Source: Bacteroidaceae bacterium
Lineage (GTDB): Bacteria > Bacteroidota > Bacteroidia > Bacteroidales > Bacteroidaceae
Direction of reading: 5' to 3'
Length of the DNA: 64,000 nt
Assembly: GCA_017379075.1 (NCBI GenBank)
Contig: JAFNXL010000041.1
Coordinates: 62,001-126,000 of the forward strand
The position numbers and the translations under genes were made by a program. The notes beneath the pieces were generated by a model. It was not told where the DNA came from and made no database searches. It worked only from the letters and a program-made list of their open reading frames with translations. Shown here in pieces: positions 36,274-46,219 of the stretch (positions are counted from its first letter, which is position 1; every line of letters begins with the position of its first letter).

Positions 36274-36969
36274 ATGAAAAGGCTATGGCGTATAATAATG
36301 TTCTCATGTGTGGCGGTCGTCATGACGATGACCACATCGTGCGGACTGATAGATATGGATTTTGGCACTGTCATACAAGTGCCATATACAATGCGGCTCA
36401 ATCCAGATACCGCCTATGTGATGGAGGGTGATACGTTTGTAATCGCACCGGTGTTTGTGCCCGATTCCGTAAGCAACCGCGAAGTTTACTATTTGTCCGA
36501 GGCGGACAGTGTTGCAACAGTACAGGGCAACACCGTGGTGGGTGTGTCTGAAGGAGAAACACGCATCAAAGCCATTTCCGTTCAGGACACCACGAAAGCC
36601 TATTGTCAGGTTTTTGTGATGGCTCCATGGGCGGTGAATCCATACGACTATTCCGATGACATGATTGTCTATGCTACAGCTATGATTGACGGCAAACCAT
36701 TTGACCCAGCCAAACAAATGATTGGCGCATTCTCCGGTCCGGAGTTTCGTGGCATGGGCAAAATGATAGAATGGCAAGGCCGGAAGTTTTTGCAGTTCCG
36801 CATATATGGATATATGGAATGGGGAGATGACGAGCCAACGCTACCCGAACAAATACGTTTTGCCTGTTATGAGAAGGAACATGTGTCGTTAAAATATGCA
36901 TCCTTATTGCTTCCATTTGACGGAGAAACACATGGCACTCCTTCGGATCCCATTGAATTAAATTTCTAA
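36274..36969 (+). CDS. lipoprotein with Big2-like domain and AFxGxExRG module
   Basis: Lipoprotein of 231 residues, signal ending TMTTSC (Cys23). Residues about 35-115 resemble a bacterial Ig-like (Big2) domain: PDTAYVMEGDTFVIAPVF, then VATVQGNTVVGVSEGETRI. Residues about 125-231 are a module with GAFSGPEFRGMGK, FLQFRIYGYM and a closing GETHGTPSDPIELNF, recognisably the same kind of module as those at both ends of the 951-residue T9SS cargo. It lies 85 bp after the FN3 protein gene and 13 bp before the next lipoprotein gene. Confidence 0.72.
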   Translation: MKRLWRIIMFSCVAVVMTMTTSCGLIDMDFGTVIQVPYTMRLNPDTAYVMEGDTFVIAPVFVPDSVSNREVYYLSEADSVATVQGNTVVGVSEGETRIKAISVQDTTKAYCQVFVMAPWAVNPYDYSDDMIVYATAMIDGKPFDPAKQMIGAFSGPEFRGMGKMIEWQGRKFLQFRIYGYMEWGDDEPTLPEQIRFACYEKEHVSLKYASLLLPFDGETHGTPSDPIELNF

Positions 36970-36982
36970 ATATATTTGTAAT

Positions 36983-39334
36983 ATGACAATGAAAAAGCAA
37001 ATACAACATAGTCTCTTCATCCTGCAAATCATACTGCTGTCGGCTTGTACGCTGAGCATGGAGGAATATATCGTTAAAGAAGAGATGAAAGGTGTGGATG
37101 AACCCCATACTGAGGTGACTCCTTTTGGCGAGTTTACTTATCAATATCGCAAGAATGTACTGCCATTGAATGGCCAGCCACAAGAGTATATCGCCATGAT
37201 GAATGACTCGGTAATCTGGTTCATGGATAATATCCCAACTAAATGGATTCCCAAAGAAGGACAATATATTGCGGCAAACTGTTCACGCATAATACCAACC
37301 GGTGTTCATGCTAAAGTTCGTTATGTGACAAAAGAAAATGGCATGATTAAGGTTGAATTTGAGCCTGCTACACAAAATGAAATCTTTGAACATCTAACGG
37401 CTAATATAGATTTTGATTATGATGTGCCCAATGTGAACGCAGAGGAAGACAGCGCAGAGATTGCCACCCGTGGCATCATGGTTAACGATTCGCTTTTCAT
37501 AGATATGTCCCTATTTGATGTCATGGAGAATCCCTACACGCGCGCTGATGAGAAGAGAGATACAACCATAAAGTGGAGCTATACGAGAGATTGGGACAAC
37601 TTTGGCGTAAACGCAACGTATAGCAATACCCAGCGTCGCCGTTTTCATCTCTATGATAATGGTAAGGGTTATCGCGAAGAGTGGACGGATACTAACGAAG
37701 AGATAACATTGGCATTTGATGTGGAGGCGGGTGCATCTAAGAGTAAAGGATATGAAAATTGCAAAACCCCCGAAGATGTGGCCGACATGGTTGATCGGAT
37801 TGAAGAAGTATTAGCTCTTCCAAACTTTGCCACAATGAAAGACAAGTCTTTCAAGATGAAAACGAGGAATATTTGTATCCCTGTCCCTTCCACTGTATTT
37901 TGCGTCCTGATCAATTTTGATGCAAGTGCCGGATGGGAAATACGTGGAGTTGTTCATGCCAAGTATCATCATCTTACACCGACTCTTCGAAGAGGTTATA
38001 TCATAGATGGTAAAGAAAAAACACCCATAGAGAAAGAATTTGCATCAGATTTGGCATTTAAAGAGAATGCGACGATGCTATGGACAAAGAAACAAGGGCT
38101 ACATCATTTTGGTTTTTCAGAACTATATTTGGGAGGTTCCTTCGATTTATGGGGGCGTGTACGGGCTGGTGTAGGATTTATAATCGGAAATCCCGCAGCC
38201 GGTGCTGGACTTGTGGTCGGTTTAGAAGGAAAAGTTGGTTGCATGGGATCTGTAACCACACAATATATTTATGATGAATTGGAAGAATATACAATATACG
38301 ATAAAGAACAATATAAGATTGAACCTTATATCCAGTTGAATGCGTATATAAATGGAATAGTCAATGTTATGGGCAGCGATATTGATATGGGCGGAACAAC
38401 CTTCAATTTGCTTAAAACTGACTGGGCAATGAATCCCAATGCGGTTGTAGATCCTAATTTGTGTAGTAAAAGCTATAAGAAAGGTGCCAGTTATGTAGAT
38501 GAAATCACAGGAGAAGAAACTTATGGAATTGAAATAGATGCAAATATTGGGTTTAAAAAACTACAGACATTTTTTATTTATGCAGAAGCAACCGCAAAAT
38601 GGCAATGGCCATGCCTTAGAGTTTATGCCGAAAACCTGCAATCAAAACATTTCGAAACTGTGTTTTATGAAACGGTTCGCACAGTAGAAACCGGTAAACC
38701 GTATAACTTTGTTTTCAATACTGCAGAGTTAGGGCTTCCAGATGTGGATGAATATCATATTGTTCCTTGTATATACGATGGTTATAAAAGAATTGTGACT
38801 GAATATAGGAATAATACGATGGTACTGAGTAAGGCTGATCCTCAAATTAAAGAAACCAAAGTATATCCATGGTACGGTAGGCCTCTTTCAAAAGAAGAGT
38901 TTGATGAATACGTAAAAAAGAACCCGATGTTGAGATTCTTTAAACATACTGATTTTGTGAAATATGCATTCACTTCTACTGTAAGAGTTAAAAATGCCGC
39001 TAATCTTACCAAATGGGGATTAAACTTCAAAGTGTACGATGAAGGAAATACAAATAAATTATTTCTTGATAAAGATGTGGATGTAGTTGTTGGACGCGGA
39101 AAAACGAAATCAGGCAGATATTCTGTTGTTAGCAGTTTTATCATTAACCACATTCCTAAAAATAATAGCGAAACCCCTTCGATAATAGTTCATCCCTATT
39201 TTGAATACCTTGAAAATGGACGTGAGGTTAGAAAAGATGGTGCGATTTCAAAACCATACCCTTTATACTATCCCTATGAACGCGAGGGTGGTGTATATAA
39301 AGTCGGTACAACGGAGTATGTTGATATACAATAA
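36983..39334 (+). CDS. large surface lipoprotein, uncharacterised
   Basis: Lipoprotein of 783 residues; lipobox LLSAC near residue 21. ATG 36983 is used, but ATG 36989 (MKKQ) is equally possible. The N-terminal 190 residues are soluble and acidic. A middle region of about 380-460 contains a Gly-rich barrel-like stretch (LYLGGSFDLWGRVRAGVGF), recalling the barrel-like part of the giant protein; the rest is mixed beta. I recognise no family. From about 37740 to the end the DNA is visibly AT-richer and codon choice shifts (many AAA, AAT and ATA), as in the 3' part of the giant gene. Position in the operon suggests an outer-membrane-anchored partner of the giant and FN3 proteins. Confidence 0.72.
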   Translation: MTMKKQIQHSLFILQIILLSACTLSMEEYIVKEEMKGVDEPHTEVTPFGEFTYQYRKNVLPLNGQPQEYIAMMNDSVIWFMDNIPTKWIPKEGQYIAANCSRIIPTGVHAKVRYVTKENGMIKVEFEPATQNEIFEHLTANIDFDYDVPNVNAEEDSAEIATRGIMVNDSLFIDMSLFDVMENPYTRADEKRDTTIKWSYTRDWDNFGVNATYSNTQRRRFHLYDNGKGYREEWTDTNEEITLAFDVEAGASKSKGYENCKTPEDVADMVDRIEEVLALPNFATMKDKSFKMKTRNICIPVPSTVFCVLINFDASAGWEIRGVVHAKYHHLTPTLRRGYIIDGKEKTPIEKEFASDLAFKENATMLWTKKQGLHHFGFSELYLGGSFDLWGRVRAGVGFIIGNPAAGAGLVVGLEGKVGCMGSVTTQYIYDELEEYTIYDKEQYKIEPYIQLNAYINGIVNVMGSDIDMGGTTFNLLKTDWAMNPNAVVDPNLCSKSYKKGASYVDEITGEETYGIEIDANIGFKKLQTFFIYAEATAKWQWPCLRVYAENLQSKHFETVFYETVRTVETGKPYNFVFNTAELGLPDVDEYHIVPCIYDGYKRIVTEYRNNTMVLSKADPQIKETKVYPWYGRPLSKEEFDEYVKKNPMLRFFKHTDFVKYAFTSTVRVKNAANLTKWGLNFKVYDEGNTNKLFLDKDVDVVVGRGKTKSGRYSVVSSFIINHIPKNNSETPSIIVHPYFEYLENGREVRKDGAISKPYPLYYPYEREGGVYKVGTTEYVDIQ

Positions 39335-39342
39335 TCGTGTAT

Positions 39343-39801
39343 ATGTTTTTCATGCAACGGATTAGGTGGATAATAGTTTTTGTGGCGATGTTCGTTTCTC
39401 CTGTGCTATCGCAGGAGAAACGAATTGTCATTCCTGATTCGCTGTTGAACAAGCCAGTTCTGACGCCCAAGATTGAGTTCGTTGAAAGTGAATACGATTT
39501 TGGAGATTTCTGTGCCACAGGAGCAGACACACTTAAAAATCATACCTTTACGTTTGTAAACAAAGGACAGAAGCCCTTGGTGGTATTGCGTGCCGTAAGC
39601 AGTTGTGGATGCACCCAGCCGACGCATACAAAAGACCCTGTAATGCCAGGAGACTCGGGAACTGTTACGGTTGGTTATCGTGGGGCGGGTCAATTGCCTG
39701 GCTATTTCCGTAAGTCCATTACTGTATATTCCAACGACCCACGTTCGTATGTCCGCATCTTTATCCGTGGACAGTTACTCGTAAATAAAGGGAAAGAATA
39801 G
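39343..39801 (+). CDS. DUF1573 domain protein, secreted
   Basis: Small exported protein of 152 residues. After a signal peptide it carries one DUF1573 (ASPM/SPD-2/Hydin-like Ig) domain: EYDFGDFC near residue 53, the strand FTFVNKGQKPLVVL, the hallmark VSSCGCTQP near residue 87, and a late ITVYSNDP. A GTG at 39337 is also in frame, but ATG 39343 or ATG 39352 gives a normal signal peptide. It begins 8 bp after the previous gene and closes the long operon. DUF1573 domains are usually binding or scaffold modules; the partner is unknown. Confidence 0.85.
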   Translation: MFFMQRIRWIIVFVAMFVSPVLSQEKRIVIPDSLLNKPVLTPKIEFVESEYDFGDFCATGADTLKNHTFTFVNKGQKPLVVLRAVSSCGCTQPTHTKDPVMPGDSGTVTVGYRGAGQLPGYFRKSITVYSNDPRSYVRIFIRGQLLVNKGKE

Positions 39802-39861
39802 AGATTTCTTCTGTTTGCCATCAGACAGATGCAAAGGACAGTACGTCCCATCTTGTAATTA

Positions 39862-40938
39862 TTAAAATGTTCGGCGGTTATCCATGAGATAGGCATCAAG
39901 CAAAGTGATGGCTGCCATGGCTTCCACCACGGGCACGGCACGGGGGAGCACGCAGGCATCGTGACGGCCACGGGCCTTTAGCGTTACGGGCTGGCCGTCC
40001 TGTGTGACGGTTTGTTGTGCTTGAAGAAGTGTGGCTACGGGTTTGAATGCCACTCGGAAATAGATGTCTTGTCCGTTGGAAATGCCGCCTTGTATGCCGC
40101 CGCTGTTGTTGGTAAGGGTGGTGATGCCGCCGTTTCCATCGGGAATGAAAATGTCATTTTGCTGGCTTCCGAACTGGGAAGCGCCATTGAATCCCATGCC
40201 ATACTCGAAGCCTTTCACGGCATTGATACCGAGCATGGCATAGCCCAATCGGGCATGTAGTTTGTCAAACGAGGGCTCGCCCCAACCTACGGGGCAACCT
40301 TGGATTACGCAGGCAATCACTCCGCCAACGGTGTCGCCCTTGGCCTTTACCTGCATAATCAGTTCTTCCATTCGGCGGGCGGTTTCTTCATCGGGGCAAC
40401 GCACATCGCTGTCCTCAATGCGTTCAAGGTCGTAGTCTTTATATGTGCCCTCCAGCGCAATTGAGCCAACTTGTTGGGTGTATGCCTTGATGCTGATTCC
40501 CAATTTCTTGAGCGCCAGCATGGCAAAGGCGCCACCCACTACGCGACTGATGTTCTCGCGGGCAGAACTTCTGCCGCCGCCACGATGGTCGCGGATGCCA
40601 TATTTGGCAGTATAGGTGAAGTCGGCGTGACTGGGGCGGAACAGATTGCGCATGTTCTCGTAGTCGGAAGAATGTTGGTTGGTATTGTACACTACAAAGC
40701 CGATGGGTTGGCCGGTGGTGCGCCCCTCAAATGTTCCGCTGAGTATCTCAATCCGGTCGGCCTCCTTTCGTGCCGTGGTGAGCCGGCTTTGTCCGGGACG
40801 GCGGCGGTCAAGCTGGTGTTGGATAAAGTCCAAATCCACGGCAATGCCCGGAGGCATTCCGTCTATGACGCCTCCGATGGCCTTGCCGTGGCTTTCTCCA
40901 AAAGTGGTTATCCGATATAGCTTACCGAATGTGTTCAT
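39862..40938 (-). CDS. aroC: chorismate synthase
   Basis: Chorismate synthase of 358 residues, the last step of the shikimate pathway: it converts 5-enolpyruvylshikimate-3-phosphate to chorismate using reduced FMN. Signatures: [21 protein letters not shown] at the N-terminus, [14 protein letters not shown], and [13 protein letters not shown] 40938 gives the canonical start ([18 protein letters not shown]); a longer frame to 41004 would overlap the upstream FKBP gene. It lies 10 bp after the FKBP gene, so the two are probably co-transcribed. Confidence 0.97.
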   Translation of the reverse strand: MNTFGKLYRITTFGESHGKAIGGVIDGMPPGIAVDLDFIQHQLDRRRPGQSRLTTARKEADRIEILSGTFEGRTTGQPIGFVVYNTNQHSSDYENMRNLFRPSHADFTYTAKYGIRDHRGGGRSSARENISRVVGGAFAMLALKKLGISIKAYTQQVGSIALEGTYKDYDLERIEDSDVRCPDEETARRMEELIMQVKAKGDTVGGVIACVIQGCPVGWGEPSFDKLHARLGYAMLGINAVKGFEYGMGFNGASQFGSQQNDIFIPDGNGGITTLTNNSGGIQGGISNGQDIYFRVAFKPVATLLQAQQTVTQDGQPVTLKARGRHDACVLPRAVPVVEAMAAITLLDAYLMDNRRTF

Positions 40939-40948
40939 AAAGCATGAT

Positions 40949-41533
40949 TTAGTTGCAACCGCATCCGCCGCAATCTCCGTCGCCGCATCCGCCACAGTCG
41001 CCACCGCAACTGCCTCCGCATCCGCCGCAACCTCCCTCGCCAGAGAGCATCTTTGCCATCTCCTGCAACTCTTCGTTGGTGGCTTCGCGGTGTTCCACTA
41101 CGGTACCGATGAAGTTGAGTGTCTTGCCAGCCAGAGGATGGTTCAGGTCTACGGTGATGTGCTGGTTGGTAATCTCTGTGATGGTGCCGTTGAAGCGCTC
41201 GCCCTCGCTGTTCATCAGGGGCACTACTGCGCCTTCAAAAATGCGCTTGGGGTCAATTTTTCCGTCAATCTCGAACATCTGACGGGGAACGGTCTGCACG
41301 CCCTCTTCCACATAGGGACCGTATGCCTCGTCCACGCTCAGGGTGAAGTCGAAGGCATCGCCTTTGCTCAGCGCAAGAATCTGTGCCTCAAAGGCATCCA
41401 GTGTGAGTCCCATGCCAGAGATGAACATGAAAGGATGTTGTGTGGTGGCTTCTTCCATAAGCTCGCGGGTGCCGTCGGCCATGGTGGTGTAGAGTTTGTA
41501 AGCCAGTGTGATGTACTTGTTTGTTGTGCTCAT
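40949..41533 (-). CDS. SlyD-like FKBP-type peptidyl-prolyl isomerase
   Basis: FKBP-type prolyl isomerase and chaperone of the SlyD group, 194 residues, cytoplasmic. The FKBP fold surrounds an insert-in-flap domain (about residues 70-125). Signatures: [17 protein letters not shown] and [14 protein letters not shown]. The last 27 residues are almost only Gly and Cys with a few Asp ([20 protein letters not shown]), a metal-binding tail that in SlyD proteins handles nickel or zinc and here uses Cys rather than the His-rich form of E. coli. It precedes aroC by 10 bp. Confidence 0.93.
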   Translation of the reverse strand: MSTTNKYITLAYKLYTTMADGTRELMEEATTQHPFMFISGMGLTLDAFEAQILALSKGDAFDFTLSVDEAYGPYVEEGVQTVPRQMFEIDGKIDPKRIFEGAVVPLMNSEGERFNGTITEITNQHITVDLNHPLAGKTLNFIGTVVEHREATNEELQEMAKMLSGEGGCGGCGGSCGGDCGGCGDGDCGGCGCN

Positions 41534-41627
41534 ATTTTCTTGTTTTTGATTTCTGTAAAATGAATGTTATAATGTGAAATTCTCTGCGAAGTTACGTGAT
41601 TTTTTTGACCTAAATGCATAAATGACC

Positions 41628-42434
41628 CTAAAAAATGCGGCCGCACAAACGGAAATTGATACAGGGGTATATCTTGATTCTGCTGATGGCGCGGATGATT
41701 TTGCCCTCGTCTCCGCCAACATCGGTGGCCGAAACGGTCTCGCCGTTGCATTTGATTGTAGGCTCTCCCCAGAACATACAGCCGATATCTGTGCGGAAGC
41801 CGATGCGCCTGCGGGGCACGGCACGGCCGAAGCCCAAACCGGCATAGGGACGGAACTTCTTTGTGGAAAGCGAGGTGCGGATGTTGCCTTCCGCATCGGG
41901 GGTGAGCAGATAATCGCCAAGTTCCAGCCCTACAAGGTTTTGCTGGTTGTAGGGGTGTGTGAAGTTCCACTGGAGTATCTCCTGGTTGGCCGCATAGATT
42001 TCGGCAAGGGAGCCGTCCTCTCGGTTATACATTTCAATTACCTCGCCTCCGCCGAAATAGGCTCCCACGGTAATGTGGAACGAGCTGATGGGGATGGGCA
42101 GCAAGTCCAGCATAATCATTCCGTTGGTCAGTTTTGGCCTGCCTTGAATCTTCAGTTTTCCTTCAGGGAGTTGTTGCAGACTGCCCGAAGTGTCGAAGTA
42201 GTATGTGTCGCTTGCGTCAAGCGAGGCATTGATGTTGAAGTCTGGCATCTTGACAAAACCGGCCCTGACCTGGATGAACTTGCAAACAGGCATGGCGACG
42301 TCCGCGCCGACGCCGGGCGTGCCCGCATTTACGCCGACGGAAAGATGGTTGAAGAAGTTTGTGTCCCAGGGCATCTGTGCTTGCAGAGCAAGGCAGATGA
42401 GGGGAACTGCAAGGAAAAGCGCAAATCGTTTCAT
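41628..42434 (-). CDS. exported beta-barrel-like protein, uncharacterised
   Basis: Protein of 268 residues. Signal peptide residues 1-19 (ALQAQ). The rest is mainly amphipathic strands with Gly and aromatic residues (HLSVGVNAGTPGVGADVAMP, FHITVGAYFGGGEVI, FRPYAGLGFGRAVP), consistent with a small outer-membrane barrel. ATG 42434 is chosen over the longer frame from 42512 because it starts the signal peptide and sits 36 nt after a perfect -7 element. No named family is recognised. It appears monocistronic. Confidence 0.8.
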   Translation of the reverse strand: MKRFALFLAVPLICLALQAQMPWDTNFFNHLSVGVNAGTPGVGADVAMPVCKFIQVRAGFVKMPDFNINASLDASDTYYFDTSGSLQQLPEGKLKIQGRPKLTNGMIMLDLLPIPISSFHITVGAYFGGGEVIEMYNREDGSLAEIYAANQEILQWNFTHPYNQQNLVGLELGDYLLTPDAEGNIRTSLSTKKFRPYAGLGFGRAVPRRRIGFRTDIGCMFWGEPTIKCNGETVSATDVGGDEGKIIRAISRIKIYPCINFRLCGRIF

Positions 42435-42470
42435 GATGTCCGAAGTGTTGTGTTTATGCTTAATATCGCA

Positions 42471-42478
42471 CAAAGTTA
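42471..42478 (-). promoter_or_regulatory. Bacteroidetes -7 element for the small barrel gene
   Basis: TAACTTTG on the minus strand, exact consensus, 36 bp upstream of ATG 42434. Confidence 0.6.
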
Positions 42479-42604
42479 GCAATAATCCGTATAAGTCCCA
42501 ACAGAAACCCAAGGAAATCTGGGGAAATGAGCGGTAAGTTTGGCCTGCAGACGGCTGTTTTTTATTGACTTATGTCAGCAAAAGTTAAAATATGCAGTAA
42601 ATCA

Positions 42605-42636
42605 CTTGTCCAAATGAGGGGAAAGATGTATTTTTG
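42605..42636 (+). promoter_or_regulatory. Bacteroidetes promoter for the ilv operon
   Basis: CTTG at 42605-42608 as the -33 box, 20-bp spacer, TATTTTTG at 42629-42636 as the -7 box, 58 bp before ilvD. I see no leader-peptide run of Ile/Val/Leu codons and no clear T-box or attenuator in the short leader. Confidence 0.62.
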
Positions 42637-42694
42637 CACCTCAAATACACATTGTTGTGTGTAAGGTAAAAAAGAACAATAAAGATTTACAGAT

Positions 42695-44497
42695 ATGAAA
42701 CACCAACTACGCAGCGCTGTCTGCACGGAAGGTCGCCGTATGGCAGGAGCGCGTGCCCTGTGGGTGGCCAACGGAATGAAGCGTGAACAATTCGGCAAAC
42801 CTATCATTGCCATTGTGAATAGTTTTACCCAGTTTGTCCCCGGACATACCCATTTGCACGAAGCCGGACAGATTGTCAAGGCCGAGATTGAGAAGATGGG
42901 ATGCTATGCGGCAGAATTCAATACCATAGCCATTGACGACGGTATTGCAATGGGCCACGACGGTATGTTGTATTCTTTGCCCAGCCGCGACATCATTGCC
43001 GACAGCGTAGAGTATATGTGCAACGCCCACAAGGCCGATGCCATGATCTGCATCTCCAACTGCGACAAGATTACCCCCGGAATGCTGATGGCGGCGATGC
43101 GTCTGAACATTCCCGCCGTATTTGTGTCCGGAGGTCCCATGGAGGCCGGAAAATATAAGGGTGAGAATCTGGATCTGATTGCCGCCATGATCAAGGGCGC
43201 AGACCCCACCGTGGACGATGCAGAGCTGGCAGAGGTGGAAAACCGCGCCTGTCCCGGTTGCGGATGCTGCTCGGGCATGTTCACCGCCAACAGCATGAAC
43301 AACCTGACAGAAGGCCTGGGACTTTCTTTGCCTGGAAACGGAACCATTCTGGCCACCCATGCCAATCGTGTGGAACTGATGAAGGAGGCTGCCCGACAGA
43401 TTGTGAAGAATGCCATGGCGTATTACGAGGACGGCGACGAAAGTGTGCTGCCCCGTTCCATTGCCACCCGTGCCGCATTCCTCAATGCCATGACCCTGGA
43501 CATTGCCATGGGCGCAAGCACCAACACCGTGCTGCATCTGCTGGCCGTGGCACAGGAAGCCGAGGTGGACTTTACCATGAGCGATATTGACCGTCTCTCT
43601 CGCAAGACTCCTTTCCTTTGCAAACTGGCGCCGAACAGCCAGAAGTACAGCGTGCAGGAGTGCGGACGTGCCGGAGGTATGCTGAATCTGATGGGCGAGC
43701 TGGCAAAGGGTGGTTTGCTTGACACAACCGTGAAGCGCGTGAACGGCACCACCTTGGCGCAGGATATAGAAAAGTATTCCATCATGAAACCCCAGGTTGA
43801 CGAGGAGGCCAAGCGCATTTACAGCTCTGCCCCCGCAGGCGTGTTCTGCAACAAGCTGGGCGCACAAAACAAAATGTATGAGACATTGGATACCGACCGT
43901 GAGAATGGCTGTATCCGTGACATAGCACATGCCTACACCAAGGACGGTGGCATGGCCGTGCTCTTCGGCAACATTGCCCAGGACGGCTGCGTGGTGAAAA
44001 CCGCCGGTGTGGACGAGAGCATCTGGAAGTTCAGCGGTCCTGCCGTGGTGTTTGACAGCCAGGAGGATGCTTGCGAGGGTATCTTGGGCGGTAAGGTGAA
44101 GAAGGGCGATGTGGTGGTTATCACCCACGAAGGTCCCAAGGGCGGCCCCGGCATGCAGGAAATGCTTTATCCCACCAGCTATATCAAGAGCATGCACATG
44201 GGCAAGGAGTGTGCGCTCATCACCGACGGCCGTTTCAGTGGCGGCACCAGCGGTTTGAGCATCGGACACATCAGCCCCGAGGCAGCAAGCGGCGGTAACA
44301 TTGGCAAGGTGATGGACGGAGACATCATAGACATTGACATCCCCAACCGCAGCATCAATGTGCGTCTGAGCGATGAGGAACTGCAGCAGCGACCCCAGCA
44401 ACCGCTGAAGCGCCAGCGTGTGGTGAGCAAGGCATTGCGTGCCTATGCCCAGAGCGTTACATCGGCCGACAAGGGTGGAGTGAGGATTATTGACTAA
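42695..44497 (+). CDS. ilvD: dihydroxy-acid dehydratase
   Basis: Dihydroxy-acid dehydratase of 600 residues, the third common step of valine and isoleucine synthesis (dihydroxy acid to 2-keto acid), using an iron-sulfur cluster. Cluster and active-site motifs: [30 protein letters not shown], and the C-terminal [20 protein letters not shown]. First gene of the operon; the acetolactate synthase gene follows after 23 bp. Confidence 0.97.
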   Translation: MKHQLRSAVCTEGRRMAGARALWVANGMKREQFGKPIIAIVNSFTQFVPGHTHLHEAGQIVKAEIEKMGCYAAEFNTIAIDDGIAMGHDGMLYSLPSRDIIADSVEYMCNAHKADAMICISNCDKITPGMLMAAMRLNIPAVFVSGGPMEAGKYKGENLDLIAAMIKGADPTVDDAELAEVENRACPGCGCCSGMFTANSMNNLTEGLGLSLPGNGTILATHANRVELMKEAARQIVKNAMAYYEDGDESVLPRSIATRAAFLNAMTLDIAMGASTNTVLHLLAVAQEAEVDFTMSDIDRLSRKTPFLCKLAPNSQKYSVQECGRAGGMLNLMGELAKGGLLDTTVKRVNGTTLAQDIEKYSIMKPQVDEEAKRIYSSAPAGVFCNKLGAQNKMYETLDTDRENGCIRDIAHAYTKDGGMAVLFGNIAQDGCVVKTAGVDESIWKFSGPAVVFDSQEDACEGILGGKVKKGDVVVITHEGPKGGPGMQEMLYPTSYIKSMHMGKECALITDGRFSGGTSGLSIGHISPEAASGGNIGKVMDGDIIDIDIPNRSINVRLSDEELQQRPQQPLKRQRVVSKALRAYAQSVTSADKGGVRIID

Positions 44498-44520
44498 CGA
44501 ACAAAGAAGACAGACAAGAT

Positions 44521-46218
44521 ATGACGGAAAGAATATCAGGTGCGGAAGCCATGATGCGTTCGCTGGAGCACGAAGGGGTGGAAGTCCTCTTTGGCTATCC
44601 CGGCGGTGCCATCATTCCTACGTACGACGCTTTGTATGACCACAAAGAGAAATTGAACCACATTCTGGTGCGCCATGAACAGGGTGCCATCCATGCTGCG
44701 CAGGGCTATGCCCGTGTGAGCGGAAAGGTGGGATGCGCCATTGTGACCAGCGGTCCCGGTGCCATGAACACCATTTCCGGTATTGCCGACGCCATGGTGG
44801 ATTCCACCCCGATGGTTGTGATCTGCGGCCAGGTGGGCGCTGCCATGTTGGGAACGGACGCTTTTCAGGAAGTGGACGTCATCGGTGTGACACAGCCCAT
44901 TAGCAAATGGGCCTTCCAGATTCGCCGTTCCGAGGATATCGCATGGGCGGTGAGCCGTGCGTTCTATATTGCCCGCAGCGGCCGTCCCGGTCCTGTGGTG
45001 CTCGACTTTACCAAGAACGCCCAGACAGGCTTGGTGGATTTTGAACCTCAGAAGGTGAACTTTATCCGCAGTTACAAGCCGGCGCCTGTTCCCGAAGACA
45101 GTGTGATAGAGAAGGCCGCACGCCTGATTAACAACAGCGTAAAGCCTTTCGTGCTGGTGGGACAAGGTGTGGAACTGGGCAATGCGCAGGAAGAATTGCG
45201 CGAGTTCCTGGAGAAAGCCCAGCTGCCGGCAGCCCGCACGCTGCTTGGACTTTCCGCCCTTCCCTCTGACCATCCCCTGAATATGGGTATGCTGGGAATG
45301 CACGGAAACTTGGGTCCCAACATGATGACCAACCAGTGTGACCTGCTTATTGCCATTGGAATGCGTTTCGACGACCGTGTTACCGGCAACCTCAACACTT
45401 ATGCCAAGCAGGCGAAAATCATCCATTTCGACATTGACCCCAGCGAAATCAACAAGAACGTAAGGGTGAATCTGGCTGTGGTGGGCGACTGCAAGCAGAC
45501 ATTGCCCGCCGTAACGCGTTTGTTGGACAAGACCACACATCAGGCGTGGATTGACGGATTCAAACCTTATGCGGAGAAGGAAGACAACAAGGTGATCCAC
45601 CCTGCCATTTATCCCACAGAAGGTCCGTTGCTCATGGGCGAGGTGGTGAGAAAGGTAAGCGAGGCCACCGAGCACAAGGCCATCCTTGTGACAGACGTGG
45701 GCCAGAACCAGATGTTTGCCTGCCGCTATTTCAAATATTCACAGAACCGCTCAATCGTGACCAGTGGCGGATGCGGAACAATGGGATTCGGCCTGCCTGC
45801 CGCCATGGGAGCCACATTCGGTGCGCCCGACCGCACGGTCTGTATGTTCTGCGGTGACGGCGGTTTGCAGATGACCATCCAGGAGTTGGGAACCATCATG
45901 GAACAGCAGGCTCCGGTCAAGATCATCCTGCTGAACAATGACTATCTGGGCAATGTGCGCCAGTGGCAGTATATGTTCTACAACAAGCGCTATTCGTTCA
46001 CACCTATGGTCAATCCCGATTTCGAACTGATCGCCCGTGGCTATCACATCCCATGCCGCACGGTGGTGGAGCGTGCCGATTTGGAGGGCGCCATCCAGGA
46101 AATGCTTTCCACGGAAGGCCCATTCCTGCTGCAGTGTGCGGTTAAGGCCGAGGACGACGTGCTGCCCATGATTCCGCCCGGTTCTAATATTGACGAGATG
46201 TTGTTGGAAGTAAAGTAG
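44521..46218 (+). CDS. ilvB: acetolactate synthase, catalytic subunit
   Basis: Large subunit of acetohydroxyacid synthase, 565 residues, thiamine-diphosphate enzyme making acetolactate or acetohydroxybutyrate from pyruvate. GYPGGAIIPTYDAL is the N-terminal motif; the catalytic Glu is in VRHEQGAIHAAQGYAR; the ThDP/Mg motif runs from GDGGLQMT to NNDYLGNV near residue 475. The regulatory subunit gene starts 1 bp after the stop, so the two subunits are translationally coupled. Confidence 0.97.
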   Translation: MTERISGAEAMMRSLEHEGVEVLFGYPGGAIIPTYDALYDHKEKLNHILVRHEQGAIHAAQGYARVSGKVGCAIVTSGPGAMNTISGIADAMVDSTPMVVICGQVGAAMLGTDAFQEVDVIGVTQPISKWAFQIRRSEDIAWAVSRAFYIARSGRPGPVVLDFTKNAQTGLVDFEPQKVNFIRSYKPAPVPEDSVIEKAARLINNSVKPFVLVGQGVELGNAQEELREFLEKAQLPAARTLLGLSALPSDHPLNMGMLGMHGNLGPNMMTNQCDLLIAIGMRFDDRVTGNLNTYAKQAKIIHFDIDPSEINKNVRVNLAVVGDCKQTLPAVTRLLDKTTHQAWIDGFKPYAEKEDNKVIHPAIYPTEGPLLMGEVVRKVSEATEHKAILVTDVGQNQMFACRYFKYSQNRSIVTSGGCGTMGFGLPAAMGATFGAPDRTVCMFCGDGGLQMTIQELGTIMEQQAPVKIILLNNDYLGNVRQWQYMFYNKRYSFTPMVNPDFELIARGYHIPCRTVVERADLEGAIQEMLSTEGPFLLQCAVKAEDDVLPMIPPGSNIDEMLLEVK

Positions 46219-46219
46219 T

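Noticed and set aside
42707-44401. 564-codon antisense frame opposite ilvD
   Set aside because: Shadow of a highly conserved gene; composition typical of reverse-frame translation.
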